Below are positions 49,297 to 58,021 of a stretch of DNA of 64,000 nt, in pieces. The notes under the pieces were generated by a model. The model did no database searches, had not been told where the DNA came from, and was given only the letters and a program-made list of their open reading frames with translations. The stretch's first letter is position 1, and each line of letters begins with the position of its first letter. The translations under genes were made by a program, and so were the position numbers. The stretch is from Xanthomonas hortorum pv. pelargonii (GTDB lineage Bacteria; Pseudomonadota; Gammaproteobacteria; Xanthomonadales; Xanthomonadaceae), in assembly GCF_024499015.1 (NCBI RefSeq), contig NZ_CP098604.1:3472001-3536000 (forward strand), given 5' to 3'.

Positions 49297-49449
49297 ACGG
49301 CAGGCCGGTTGTAGGCGTGAGGCTTGGCATGGTAGCGGAAATATGACAGGCGGGCATGCTTGCATCGGCAACGATGTCAAGGGGCGCTTCAGTCCAGGCG
49401 CAGGGCCCGATTGCACAAGCCACTGCGGCCAGCCAGCTAGAATCGCCCC

Positions 49450-50541
49450 ATGAGCAACGCACCCCCCGATTACCCCACCCTCCAATCCATCGGCTGGCCC
49501 TGGCCTGGCCCTCCCGAGGACCCGTCCTGGCAGGCGGTCTTTGCCGCGCATCCGCAGGCGCTGCCGGCGCGGGTGGTGGAGCAGCATCGCACCGGCTATG
49601 TGGTGGCCGATACGCCGGAGGCCAGTCTCAAGGCCGAATCCTTGCCGGAGTGGCAGCGGCCGCGGTTTCCCAGCCATGAGCGGGCGGCGGTGGGCGATTG
49701 GGTGCTGATGGAGGGCAAGCGCATCGTGGCGCTGCTGCCGCGGCGTACCTCGATCAAGCGCGGGGCGGCCGGCGAGCATTACCACCAGCAGGTGATCGCG
49801 GCCAACATCGATACGGTGTTCATCGTGTGCGGGCTGGATGCGGACTTCAATCCGCGCCGCATCGAGCGCTATCTGTTGCTGGTCGGCGGCGGCGGTGCCG
49901 AGCCGGTGGTGGTGCTGACCAAGGCCGATCAGACCGAATACGCCGAGGATGCGTTGGCGGTGCTGGAGGAATTGGAAGCGCAGAACATCGCGTTGCGCGC
50001 GGTCAATGCGAAGGATCCCGAGAGCGTGGCTGCGCTGCGGCCGTGGCTGGGCGATGGCCGCACCGCCGTGCTGGTGGGCTCATCGGGCGCCGGCAAGTCG
50101 ACGCTGACCAACACCTTGCTCGGCACGGAACGAATGAAGACCAATGCGGTGCGCGAGAACGATTCGCGCGGCCGGCATACCACCACGCACCGTGCGTTGA
50201 TTCCGCTGCCGTCCGGTGCCTGCCTGATCGATACGCCCGGCATGCGCGAGCTCAAGCCCACCGGCGAAGAAGACCTGGCCGAAGGCGGTTTCTCCGATGT
50301 GGAAGCCTTGGCAGCGCAATGTCGCTTCAACGATTGCGCGCATATCGCCGAGCCCGGCTGCGCGGTACGTGCGGCGATCGAGGCCGATACGCTGGATCCC
50401 GAGCGGGTGGCCAACTACATGAAGCTGCGAGTGGAAGTGGCCGCTGCGGCCGAAAAACTCGCCACGCGCCTGGCGCAGAACAACCGGGGCAAGGGATCGG
50501 GCCGGCGGCCTGCCAGCGTCGATCGCACCGGACGCCGCTGA
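49450..50541 (+). CDS. rsgA: Small ribosomal subunit biogenesis GTPase RsgA
   Basis: A circularly permuted GTPase that checks late 30S ribosome maturation. In its 363 residues the G motifs come in the permuted order: G4 TKAD at 157-160, G1 GSSGAGKST at 210-218, G3 DTPGMRE at 261-267. An OB-fold precedes them and a zinc site follows (Cys291, Cys296, His298, Cys304 in QCRFNDCAHIAEPGCAV). The C terminus is Lys/Arg/Gly rich, as expected for rRNA contact. The next gene starts one base after the stop, so they form an operon. Confidence 0.95.
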   Translation: MSNAPPDYPTLQSIGWPWPGPPEDPSWQAVFAAHPQALPARVVEQHRTGYVVADTPEASLKAESLPEWQRPRFPSHERAAVGDWVLMEGKRIVALLPRRTSIKRGAAGEHYHQQVIAANIDTVFIVCGLDADFNPRRIERYLLLVGGGGAEPVVVLTKADQTEYAEDALAVLEELEAQNIALRAVNAKDPESVAALRPWLGDGRTAVLVGSSGAGKSTLTNTLLGTERMKTNAVRENDSRGRHTTTHRALIPLPSGACLIDTPGMRELKPTGEEDLAEGGFSDVEALAAQCRFNDCAHIAEPGCAVRAAIEADTLDPERVANYMKLRVEVAAAAEKLATRLAQNNRGKGSGRRPASVDRTGRR

Positions 50542-50542
50542 A

Positions 50543-51805
50543 ATGCCGCTGCGCAAGGCGCCGCCGGACATCGTCCATCACGCGGCGCTGGATGTGCGCC
50601 TGGTCAAGACGGTGCGCGGCGTGCGTTTGTTGGCCCTGGCCAGCTGGCCGCGCTCGCTGCAGGAGCCGTTTCTGCAGAGCGTGGCGCGTGGTCAGCCGGA
50701 ACTGCCGCAGGTGGAGTATCCGGCGCTGGATTTCGGCGATACCCGACGCGAATTGGCGGCGATTGCGAAGGCCGCCGATCCGCATCATCCGCTGGGCGCG
50801 TATCTGATCGACTCGGCGCATAGCTGGGGCCTGGCTGCCGGCCTGCTGGAGTCGCTGGGCACTACCGCAGTCAGCGATTACTCGGCGCAGCTGTTTGGTG
50901 TGCCCGACGACCCGATGCCGGGCAACGGCCCGACCACGCGCGAGGCCGCACGCCACTTCATCCAGATTGCGCAGGAACTGGACCGCGAACTGCTGGCGCC
51001 CGAAGAACAGGTGCCGGTGTCGGCGACGGCCTTGCGCATGCAGTTGCAGAACGATCTGGATGCGTTCTTCGAAGGCCGCGTCATCACGGTCACGCTGGAC
51101 CCGGATCTGCTCGCCAAGGCGGCGGCCGGTGCGCACCGCATCCGCTTGCGCAGCGGTGCGACGTTCAGCGATTACGACCGCGCGCAGTTGTTCCATCACG
51201 AAGCGCTGGTGCATTCGCTCACAGCACTCAATGGGCGCGCGCAGGTGCATCTGCCCAGTCTGGGTATTTCGTCGCCGCGTACTACCGCAACGCAGGAAGG
51301 TTTGGCGACCTTCGCCGAGCAGATCACCGGCAGCATCGACATTGAGCGCATGAAGCGCATCAGCCTGCGCATCGAGGCGATTGCGATGGCGCGCTCGGGT
51401 GCGGACTTCATAGACGTGTTCCGCTATTTCACCGAAGGCGGGCAGAGCGTGGCGGAAAGTTTTTCCTCGGCGCAGCGCGTATTCCGCGGCGTGCCTACGT
51501 CGGGTGGCGGCGCCTTCACCAAGGACACCGTGTACCTGCGTGGCCTGGTCGCGGTGCATACGTTCTTCCGGCATTCCCTGCAGCGCGATCAGCTGCAGCT
51601 GTGCCGGTACCTGTTTGCCGGCAAGATGGCGCTGGGCGATGTGGCGCGCTTTGCGCCGTTGTTCGACAGCGGCGTGTTGGTTGCACCGCGCTGGCTGCCG
51701 CCGTGGGTAAGCCGGGTCAGCGGGCTGGCCGGCATGCTGGCGTTTTCGTTGTTCGCCAATCGCATCCGCATGGATCAGCTGCAGCCGCCAGCGATGAATG
51801 TCTGA
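50543..51805 (+). CDS. QEGLA-motif (DUF1704) putative zinc peptidase
   Basis: 420 residues. The name-giving TATQEGLATFAEQ and the likely zinc motif HHEALVHSLT (HExxxH) are present, along with the family stretches RLRSGATFSDYDRAQLF and GGAFTKDTVYLRGLVAV. Such proteins were linked to flavohemoglobin expression, and eukaryotic relatives are tyrosine carboxypeptidases; the bacterial substrate is unknown. It begins one base after rsgA, so it is co-transcribed with it. Confidence 0.88.
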   Translation: MPLRKAPPDIVHHAALDVRLVKTVRGVRLLALASWPRSLQEPFLQSVARGQPELPQVEYPALDFGDTRRELAAIAKAADPHHPLGAYLIDSAHSWGLAAGLLESLGTTAVSDYSAQLFGVPDDPMPGNGPTTREAARHFIQIAQELDRELLAPEEQVPVSATALRMQLQNDLDAFFEGRVITVTLDPDLLAKAAAGAHRIRLRSGATFSDYDRAQLFHHEALVHSLTALNGRAQVHLPSLGISSPRTTATQEGLATFAEQITGSIDIERMKRISLRIEAIAMARSGADFIDVFRYFTEGGQSVAESFSSAQRVFRGVPTSGGGAFTKDTVYLRGLVAVHTFFRHSLQRDQLQLCRYLFAGKMALGDVARFAPLFDSGVLVAPRWLPPWVSRVSGLAGMLAFSLFANRIRMDQLQPPAMNV

Positions 51806-52176
51806 GCGTCGTTACGACAGGGTGCGAGCACTTGCCGGGTAGGTGCGAACGCGCGCCGCGACTTTAGCGCAGCTGAAACAACCACTGCGTTCACCGTCAG
51901 GCGGTCGCGGCCAATGCTCGGAATCGGCATAGCCACTCGTACACCCCGGTTCCTCCGTGCCGTCCGCACCACCTGACGCCTGCTCGCTACGTTTTGTTAG
52001 CCGCTCTTGAGAGGCGTGCGTCCCTTGCGGATGCAGCGGGCCTCGCGATTGCGTGGCCTGCTGCAAGTGGCGCTGAACCGTATGCATCGCGGCGACGTGT
52101 TCTACACGATGTTGCAACGGGCTGATCCGGACACTGGTCGCCTCGCCCGAGATGGGCAACGACACGAGACAATGCG
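51806..52176. other. Gene-free interval containing repeat B2
   Basis: 371 bp between two rightward genes. Repeat B2 takes up 51866-52009. The rest (52010-52176) is the leader of the DJ-1-like gene, with no clear signal. Confidence 0.5.
51866..52009 (-). repeat. Repeat family B, copy 2 (full length, 144 bp)
   Basis: On the minus strand it begins AAGAGCGGCTAACAAAACG and ends near GTTGTTTCAGCTGCGC, so the two ends are imperfect inverted repeats. The middle contains GTGCGGACGGCACGGAGGAA and GCCGATTCCGAGC. It matches B3 along its length. No ORF inside is convincing, so it is MITE-like. Confidence 0.75.
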
Positions 52177-52857
52177 ATGAAAATTCTGATGGTGCTCACC
52201 TCCCACGACCAACTCGGTGATACCGGCAAGAAAACCGGCTTCTGGCTGGAAGAATTCGCCGCGCCGTATTACGTCTTCAAGGATGCCGGCGCAGACATCA
52301 CCCTGGTCTCGCCCAAGGGCGGCCAGCCGCCGCTGGATCCCAAGAGCGACGAGCCCGACGCACAGACCGATGCCACCAAGCGCTTCAAGCAGGACGCCGA
52401 CGCGCAGCAGGCATTGGCCAGCACGCATCGTCTGGCGGACGTCAAGGCCGAGGACTTCGATGCCGTGTTCTATCCGGGCGGCCACGGACCGTTGTGGGAT
52501 CTGGCCGAAGACGCGCAGTCGATCGCCTTGATCGAAGCCTTCGCCGCTGCCGACAAACCGCATGCCCTGGTCTGCCACGCGCCGGGCGTACTGCGTCGGG
52601 TCAAGGGCAGCGATGGCAAACCGCTGGTCAATGGCCGCCGCGTCACCGGCTTCACCAACAGCGAAGAAGAAGGCGTAGGCCTGACCAAGATCGTGCCGTT
52701 CCTGGTCGAAGACGTGCTGACCGAACTCGGCGGACGTTACGAGAAGGGCGCCGACTGGGGCGTGCATGTGGTGACCGATGGCACGCTGGTGACCGGGCAG
52801 AATCCGGCCTCGTCCGAAAAAGCAGCCGAGACGTTGCTAGAGTTGTTGAAGCGCTGA
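52177..52857 (+). CDS. DJ-1/PfpI (Hsp31-like) superfamily protein
   Basis: 226 residues with the class I glutamine amidotransferase-like fold. The reactive Cys sits in the nucleophile elbow HALVCHAPGVLRRV. FDAVFYPGGHGPLWDL and the N-terminal MVLTSHDQLG with KTGFWLEEFAAPYY match the Hsp31/glyoxalase III branch. Such proteins detoxify methylglyoxal or act as chaperones. It is single-gene, followed by repeats B3 and A6. Confidence 0.9.
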   Translation: MKILMVLTSHDQLGDTGKKTGFWLEEFAAPYYVFKDAGADITLVSPKGGQPPLDPKSDEPDAQTDATKRFKQDADAQQALASTHRLADVKAEDFDAVFYPGGHGPLWDLAEDAQSIALIEAFAAADKPHALVCHAPGVLRRVKGSDGKPLVNGRRVTGFTNSEEEGVGLTKIVPFLVEDVLTELGGRYEKGADWGVHVVTDGTLVTGQNPASSEKAAETLLELLKR

Positions 52858-52917
52858 TTTTGCGGTTGTCGTGTGGTCGTGCATCGACTGACGGAGAAAG
52901 CCGCGACTTTTGACTTG

Positions 52918-53060
52918 GAGCGGCTGACAAAACGTAGCGATTAGTCGTGCAGGTGGGTGCGGACGGGGCGGAGGAGCGGGCATGTACGAGTTGTACATGC
53001 AGATGCCGAGCCCCAGCCGCGCCCGACTGACGGTGAGAGCAGTAGTTCTGTAGCTGCTCT
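52918..53060 (+). repeat. Repeat family B, copy 3 (full length, 143 bp)
   Basis: Begins GAGCGGCTGACAAAACGTAG and ends AGTAGTTCTGTAGCTGCTC, giving imperfect terminal inverted repeats (GAGCGGCTGACAAAAC against GAGCAGCTACAGAAC). The middle has a perfect CATGTAC/GTACATG hairpin at 52981-52999. Confidence 0.75.
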
Positions 53061-53126
53061 TGGTCGTGCGTTTTCAGAATGCCGCAGCATCCGACAGCTC
53101 AACGCAATCAGTGCTCGCAACCAAGC

Positions 53127-53262
53127 GCACCGACCATCTCGACTGGCCCTTGCCCGCCCACCGTCGCGGGACCTTACGCGGCATGGATGCCGCGTAAGAG
53201 CCTACACGGACGTACTTGCGGCGTGTCCTGCGACGGTGGGCGGGCAAGGGCCCTGCAGCCAG
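53127..53262 (+). repeat. Repeat unit A, copy 6 (hairpin A only, reversed)
   Basis: Hairpin A is at 53148-53249 in the opposite orientation to all other A copies, preceded by the GACCATCTCGACTGG side arm. The only imperfect pair is G opposite T on the plus strand, again a wobble on the predicted functional strand. No A' partner is present. Confidence 0.82.
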
Positions 53263-53346
53263 GCCGCAGACCATCCGCTCTGGCAGATCATCCGCTTTGA
53301 AGTGCGCTTCAACACTGAAGTGCGCTTCACCACTGCTCAAAACCGC

Positions 53347-55266
53347 TCAGGCACTACGCTCCAACCAGCGCACCGCATAAGCCGGCAGCACCAGTCGCAT
53401 GTCATCGCTCAGCGATTTGACCGCTGCGTCGCTGTCATCAGCCAGCAACGTCCATCGGCCATCCCCGATCGCAGCAAGCTCCACCGTCAGCGGCTGATCG
53501 CCGAAGTTGTGCACGGCCAAGAAACCATCGCCACGCGTCAACGCAAACAGTCGCGGATCGCCCAGCGCCACACTGCCCAACGCCTGATCGGCTGCCAAAG
53601 CAGAAAGCGCAGCACGTTGCCGGATCAATGCACGCAACCGGCGATACACCTTGCCGCTCAAGCTATCCGCAGTCTCACGTTGAGCAGCAAGCTGCCAATC
53701 CATCGCCGGGCGATGCAACCAGCGGCCTTCGTGCTGACGAAGCGGGTCGCCTCGATAACTGATGTCGTTAGGCAAGGCGAGTTCGTCGCCCATATAGATC
53801 AACGGCACACCCGGCATTGCCAGTGCGATCGCATAGAGCAACACCAACCGATCCACCGCAGTGTCCAACGCCACCGCATCGCCTGCCTCCTGCGCCGCCT
53901 GAATGCCCGCAAGCGCAGCGGCCATGCCATTGGTGCCATGCACGCCGTCGCCACTGCTCTGGAAGCTCTCGCCGCGCGCGTAACTGCCTGGCACATCATT
54001 GGCATAGAAACGCGCGACATCGCGTAACGCAAACGGTGGCTGCTCGGCATTACCGGCCGCTTCATGCTGCAGCACGTTCCAGCCGATATCGTCGTGGCAG
54101 CGCACATAGCTCAGCCACGCGCAGTTGTGCGGCAACGGCGGGCTATGCGCGATGACGGTATGCAGAATGTCGCCGCGTTGCAGCGCCAAGGCCGACCAGC
54201 CGGCTGCCATCAGCGTGCTGTGATACGCGAGATGGCACTCGTGTCCCTGATCCGCACCTGTGCCGAAATACGGCGGCAGCTGCGTCATCGGCACGATGGC
54301 TTCGGCCTTCATCACCACCGAGGGCGCCACGATGTCGGTGACCGCGCGTAGCGCCACCAGCAAGGTGTGCGCTTCGGGCTGATTCATGCAATCGGTGCCG
54401 GTGCGCTTCCACAAATACGCCGTGGAATCCAGCCGAAATGCTTCCACGCCCAGATTGGCCAGCTGCAGCATCGCCAGCGCCATCTCGCCGAACACCGCCG
54501 GGTTGCTCCAGTTCAAATCCCATTGATAGGGATAGAAGGTGGTCCACATCCAGTGCGCAGTGTCGTCCACCCAGGTGAAGTTGCCGGGCGCGGTATGCGG
54601 AAAGACTTGCCCCAGCGTGGCTTCGTACTGATCGGGCAACGTGCGGTCTGCAAAGTGATGGTAGTAATCGAGATAGCGTGCGTCGCCCGCACGTGCAGCT
54701 TGCGCCCAGGCGTGATCGTCGGCGGTATGGTTGAGTACGAAATCCGCGCACAGGCTGATGCCGGCCTCGCGCAGGCGCGTGGTGAGCGCGATGAGATCGT
54801 CGTTGTCGCCCAGGCTTGGTTCGACCTGGCCGTAATCGCTGACCGCAAAGCCGCCATCGTTATCGCCGGCACGCGCGCGCAGGAATGGCAACAAGTGTAG
54901 ATAGCGCACGCCCAGGTCCTGCAGGTACGGCACACGTTCGGCCACGCCTTGCAAGGTGCCGGCGAAGCGGTCCACGTAGGCGCTGTAGCCCAGCATGTGG
55001 TGTTCGCCAAACCAGCCGGGCTGACGCGTTGTGTCCAGTTGTTGCAGTGGCTGCGGGCGCTGTTGCGCAGTGTTGCCGAGCGCGCTCAACCACTGCGTCA
55101 ACCACGGCGCATAGTCCGGGCGCTGCCCATACAGCGCTTGCAGCGCGTCGAGTAGACGCGGCGCATGCTGATCGAAGCGCGGCAACAGCGCATTCGCACG
55201 CTGCGCATCCAACGGCGCAGCAAAGGCTGCGCGCACTACAGTGAAATCGATGGGGGAGGTGCTCAT
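53347..55266 (-). CDS. suxB: Sucrose hydrolase / amylosucrase, GH13
   Basis: Cleaves imported sucrose in the cytoplasm (amylosucrase family, GH13_4). It has 639 residues. Catalytic residues are the nucleophile Asp280 in VEAFRLDST, the acid/base Glu322 in VVMKAEAIVP (the position known in the Xanthomonas sucrose hydrolase), and Asp392 in VRCHDDIGW. Helical N-terminal, TIM-barrel and C-terminal beta domains (ending VRWLERSA) are all present. It follows suxA by 34 bp, and the pair should be one transcript. The ATG at 55266 is preferred to a TTG two codons upstream; the ribosome site is weak. With suxA, suxC and suxR it forms the Xanthomonas sux locus. Confidence 0.94.
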   Translation of the reverse strand: MSTSPIDFTVVRAAFAAPLDAQRANALLPRFDQHAPRLLDALQALYGQRPDYAPWLTQWLSALGNTAQQRPQPLQQLDTTRQPGWFGEHHMLGYSAYVDRFAGTLQGVAERVPYLQDLGVRYLHLLPFLRARAGDNDGGFAVSDYGQVEPSLGDNDDLIALTTRLREAGISLCADFVLNHTADDHAWAQAARAGDARYLDYYHHFADRTLPDQYEATLGQVFPHTAPGNFTWVDDTAHWMWTTFYPYQWDLNWSNPAVFGEMALAMLQLANLGVEAFRLDSTAYLWKRTGTDCMNQPEAHTLLVALRAVTDIVAPSVVMKAEAIVPMTQLPPYFGTGADQGHECHLAYHSTLMAAGWSALALQRGDILHTVIAHSPPLPHNCAWLSYVRCHDDIGWNVLQHEAAGNAEQPPFALRDVARFYANDVPGSYARGESFQSSGDGVHGTNGMAAALAGIQAAQEAGDAVALDTAVDRLVLLYAIALAMPGVPLIYMGDELALPNDISYRGDPLRQHEGRWLHRPAMDWQLAAQRETADSLSGKVYRRLRALIRQRAALSALAADQALGSVALGDPRLFALTRGDGFLAVHNFGDQPLTVELAAIGDGRWTLLADDSDAAVKSLSDDMRLVLPAYAVRWLERSA

Positions 55267-55300
55267 TGGCAAGCGCCGGGAAGAATCCGGCGAGGGGTCC

Positions 55301-57754
55301 TTAGAAGTCGTAGCGCAGGCTGATGCTGGTGGTCCGGCCGGCGATCGAACGCGCGCGGATGATGCCGTTGGCGGGAATCGTGGCTTCCTCGGCTTCGGTC
55401 AGGCCAAACGTGTTGAACAGGTTGTTGACGTTGAGCGCCACAGTGAGCGCATCGGTCACGCGGTAATCGCCGAACAGGTTCACCTGCGTATAGCCTGGCA
55501 TCTTCAGCTGGTTGGAATCCTGGGTGTAGGCATCGGTGGTGCCGATCAGGTTCACGCCGAACTGATAGCCGTCGCCGCGATAGCTGGGCGTCAGCTGCCA
55601 GACAACATCGGCCTGGCGGCGCGGTACGTTGCCGGTGTTTTCCGGGGTGATCTGGTCGCGGGAAATCTCCGCATCGGTCCAGGTCAGGCCGCCGTTGAGG
55701 GTGAATCCTTCGTAGCGGTAGCTGGCTTCCAGCTCCACGCCGTGCGCCTTGTAGCTGCGGTTGAAGAAGCGCTGGCTGGTCACTTCGAAGTTCTGTTCCT
55801 GGGTACGTGCGGAGAACGCGGTCGCAAACAGGCTCAGCCCGTCGCGGCGCCACTTCAAACCGGCTTCGGTCTGGCGGACCACGTTGACGCCCTCGTCGGA
55901 AGACACCGAGCCGTCGTCGCGGATCACGCCGAGCAACAGGCGGTCGGCATTGGCGCGTGCGCCGCGGCTGATGCGCGCGAATGCGCCCAGGTCGTCGTTG
56001 ATCAGATAATTGCTGCCCAACGAATACGACAGGTAATTCCAGTCGTAATCCACCGGCCGCGCGTTGGCGGTATCGACCGTGGCCACGCGTTGTTCCACCG
56101 GCTGGATCACGCCATCGCCGTTGACGTCCAGGTTCTGTGCGATCGCGGTACCGGAATAGCTGCCGCGTGCATCGCCCATGTCGTAACGCAGGCTGCCGTC
56201 GATGCTGAGCTTGCCACTGTCGAAGGTGAGCGCCACGTAGGGTGCGTTGACGTCGTAGCGCACGTCGTAGCTGCGGGTGTTGCAGCAATCGCCCCAGAAC
56301 GGCACGCCGTAGGCGTACAAACCGTTTTGCGAGCGCGACACGCCGCCGGCATCGACCACATTGAGCAGGCGCGAGTCGCGGCCCAGGGTCTTCACGTAGG
56401 AGTTCCAGGTCCAGTCCATGTCGATGGTCTGGCGCGAGCTGTAATAGCCCATGCGCAGGGTGAGCGTGCGGTCATCGCCGTCGAACGCGCGCGAGACGCT
56501 GAGGTCGTTGGTGACGTTGCCCAGGTCGTTGATCGCCACGTTGAACAGATGCGTGCGGATCGCGTTGCCGGTATAGGCCTGGCCGGCGTCGGGGCCGCTG
56601 GCCTGCACCAGTTGCGCTCCAGCGCCGCCGATGGAAGAGGCGAGCGAGGCGGCATCGGTGACTTCGGCCGGAAACGGGCTGACGAAGCGGCCGCTGTTGT
56701 CGGCGATGCGGAATTTCTCGCTCAGGTTCCAGCCGTTGCCCAGGTCGAACCAGGCTTCGGCGCCGATGGTGCGCGAGATCGGGTGCATGCCGTCGCCCAG
56801 GTCGGTGCGGCGCGGCTGGTTGTTGCCATCCAGGCCCACATCGCTGCGGAAATTGCGGCTATACAAGGTGTCATTGCCTGGGTCGAAGCCGGCGAAGCCG
56901 CCCAGGTCCGGCGAGCCGTCGCGGCCACGCACGGAGGTGGGCACCGGCAGATAGCCGGCGGCGCGGTCGTTGAGGTATTTGCCGTACACACGCACGTAGC
57001 CGTTCTCGAACAGGCGGGTGAGGTTGGCCTTGAGCTGGCCGCCCTTTTCGGTGGTGTAACCGGCGTCGCGCACGCCATCGCCCTGGCGGAAGAAGCCGCC
57101 GATATTGAACTGCCAATGTTCGGCAAACGGTGCGCCGTAATTGAAGTCCACACGCGTGCTGTCGTAATCCACGCCGCGGCTCACGCCGACGCTGCCGCCT
57201 GCGGTGTCGCCGGTCTTGCTGATGAAGTTGATGATGCCGCCGGGCGCGTTGCTGGTGAATGTCGAGGCCGAACCGCCGCGGATCGCTTCGATGCGGTCCA
57301 TCGTGAAATCCGAACGCAGGAAGATATCCGAGTTGCCGAAGGCGATATCGCCGAACTCCATCACCGGCAAACCGTCTTCCTGCAATTGCAGGAACTTGGC
57401 GCCGCCCGAAGCGACGGGGAGGCCGCGCACGGCGATATTGGCGTTGCCTTCGCCACCGCTGGATTCGGAGCGGATGCCGGGGATGTTGCGGAAGATCTCG
57501 GCGGTGCTGCGCGGCGCCGACTGTTCGATCGCCTCGGCGCCCACGGTGCTGACCGACACGCTGGACTTCAACTTGGTGGTGGCAGTGGAGGTGCCGGTGA
57601 CGAACACCGAATCCAGATTGACCGCGGCGCTGTTGGCAGCCGGCGGGGTGGTGGTTGCGCTTGTGGCGTCCTGCGCCAGCGCGGCAGGCACGCACAGGCA
57701 GGAGGCGACCGCGCAGGCCAGGGCATGCAGGCGAAGGGTGTGCAAAGTGGACAT
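55301..57754 (-). CDS. suxA: TonB-dependent sucrose receptor
   Basis: Imports sucrose across the outer membrane with high affinity. The 817-residue precursor has a signal peptide (LACAVASCLCVPAALAQ). The plug contains IFRNIPGIRSESSGG, NIAVRGLPVASGG and IEAIRGGSASTFTSNAPGG. The barrel ends TVALNNVNNLFNTFGL-like and ISLRYDF. It resembles the FecA-independent carbohydrate TonB receptors of Xanthomonas, and the gene order suxB-suxA-suxC-suxR matches the described locus. Two identical LacI-type operators lie 104 and 193 bp upstream of the start. A GAGAGAGA purine run precedes the ATG at 57754. Confidence 0.93.
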   Translation of the reverse strand: MSTLHTLRLHALACAVASCLCVPAALAQDATSATTTPPAANSAAVNLDSVFVTGTSTATTKLKSSVSVSTVGAEAIEQSAPRSTAEIFRNIPGIRSESSGGEGNANIAVRGLPVASGGAKFLQLQEDGLPVMEFGDIAFGNSDIFLRSDFTMDRIEAIRGGSASTFTSNAPGGIINFISKTGDTAGGSVGVSRGVDYDSTRVDFNYGAPFAEHWQFNIGGFFRQGDGVRDAGYTTEKGGQLKANLTRLFENGYVRVYGKYLNDRAAGYLPVPTSVRGRDGSPDLGGFAGFDPGNDTLYSRNFRSDVGLDGNNQPRRTDLGDGMHPISRTIGAEAWFDLGNGWNLSEKFRIADNSGRFVSPFPAEVTDAASLASSIGGAGAQLVQASGPDAGQAYTGNAIRTHLFNVAINDLGNVTNDLSVSRAFDGDDRTLTLRMGYYSSRQTIDMDWTWNSYVKTLGRDSRLLNVVDAGGVSRSQNGLYAYGVPFWGDCCNTRSYDVRYDVNAPYVALTFDSGKLSIDGSLRYDMGDARGSYSGTAIAQNLDVNGDGVIQPVEQRVATVDTANARPVDYDWNYLSYSLGSNYLINDDLGAFARISRGARANADRLLLGVIRDDGSVSSDEGVNVVRQTEAGLKWRRDGLSLFATAFSARTQEQNFEVTSQRFFNRSYKAHGVELEASYRYEGFTLNGGLTWTDAEISRDQITPENTGNVPRRQADVVWQLTPSYRGDGYQFGVNLIGTTDAYTQDSNQLKMPGYTQVNLFGDYRVTDALTVALNVNNLFNTFGLTEAEEATIPANGIIRARSIAGRTTSISLRYDF

Positions 57755-57857
57755 CGCGGTTCTCTCTCTCACGGATGGTGGTGTGCCGATATCTGCATCG
57801 TCCCCTCCCAGGGAGTGGCCGTGTGGCCTGCAGTGCGAGCGCAGTAATACGCTGCAA

Positions 57858-57871
57858 TACAATCGATTGCA
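57858..57871. promoter_or_regulatory. Probable SuxR operator 1
   Basis: TACAATCGATTGCA, with a perfect CAATCGATTG palindrome and the central CG typical of LacI-family sites. It is 103 bp upstream of suxA and identical to operator 2. Confidence 0.78.
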
Positions 57872-57946
57872 ATCCTGCATTGCAGCAATCCAATGCATGC
57901 TGAAAAGGCACAATCTTCAAAGCGGAAGCGTGTTGCATCGCAGCGT

Positions 57947-57960
57947 TACAATCGATTGCA
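57947..57960. promoter_or_regulatory. Probable SuxR operator 2
   Basis: TACAATCGATTGCA again, 61 bp upstream of suxC and 89 bp from operator 1. The pair can control both divergent promoters, and the spacing of about eight and a half helical turns is compatible with looping or separate control. Confidence 0.78.
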
Positions 57961-58021
57961 TAAGCGTCAGCGTACAGTGCGCTGCGGCCACCGATCGCCG
58001 CACCCAAGCTCAGGATCTTGT

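Larger units (their letters stand above)
52858..53346. other. Gene-free interval with repeats B3 and A6, between convergent genes
   Basis: 489 bp between the DJ-1-like gene and suxB. Repeat B3 (52918-53060) and an inverted A unit (53127-53262) fill most of it. The direct repeat GAAGTGCGCTTCA appears twice near 53300-53330. Confidence 0.6.

Noticed and set aside
55241..57847. 868-codon open frame antisense to suxA
   Set aside because: It is the shadow of a high-GC gene. suxA on the other strand has a signal peptide, plug and barrel motifs; the antisense product shows only low-complexity composition.
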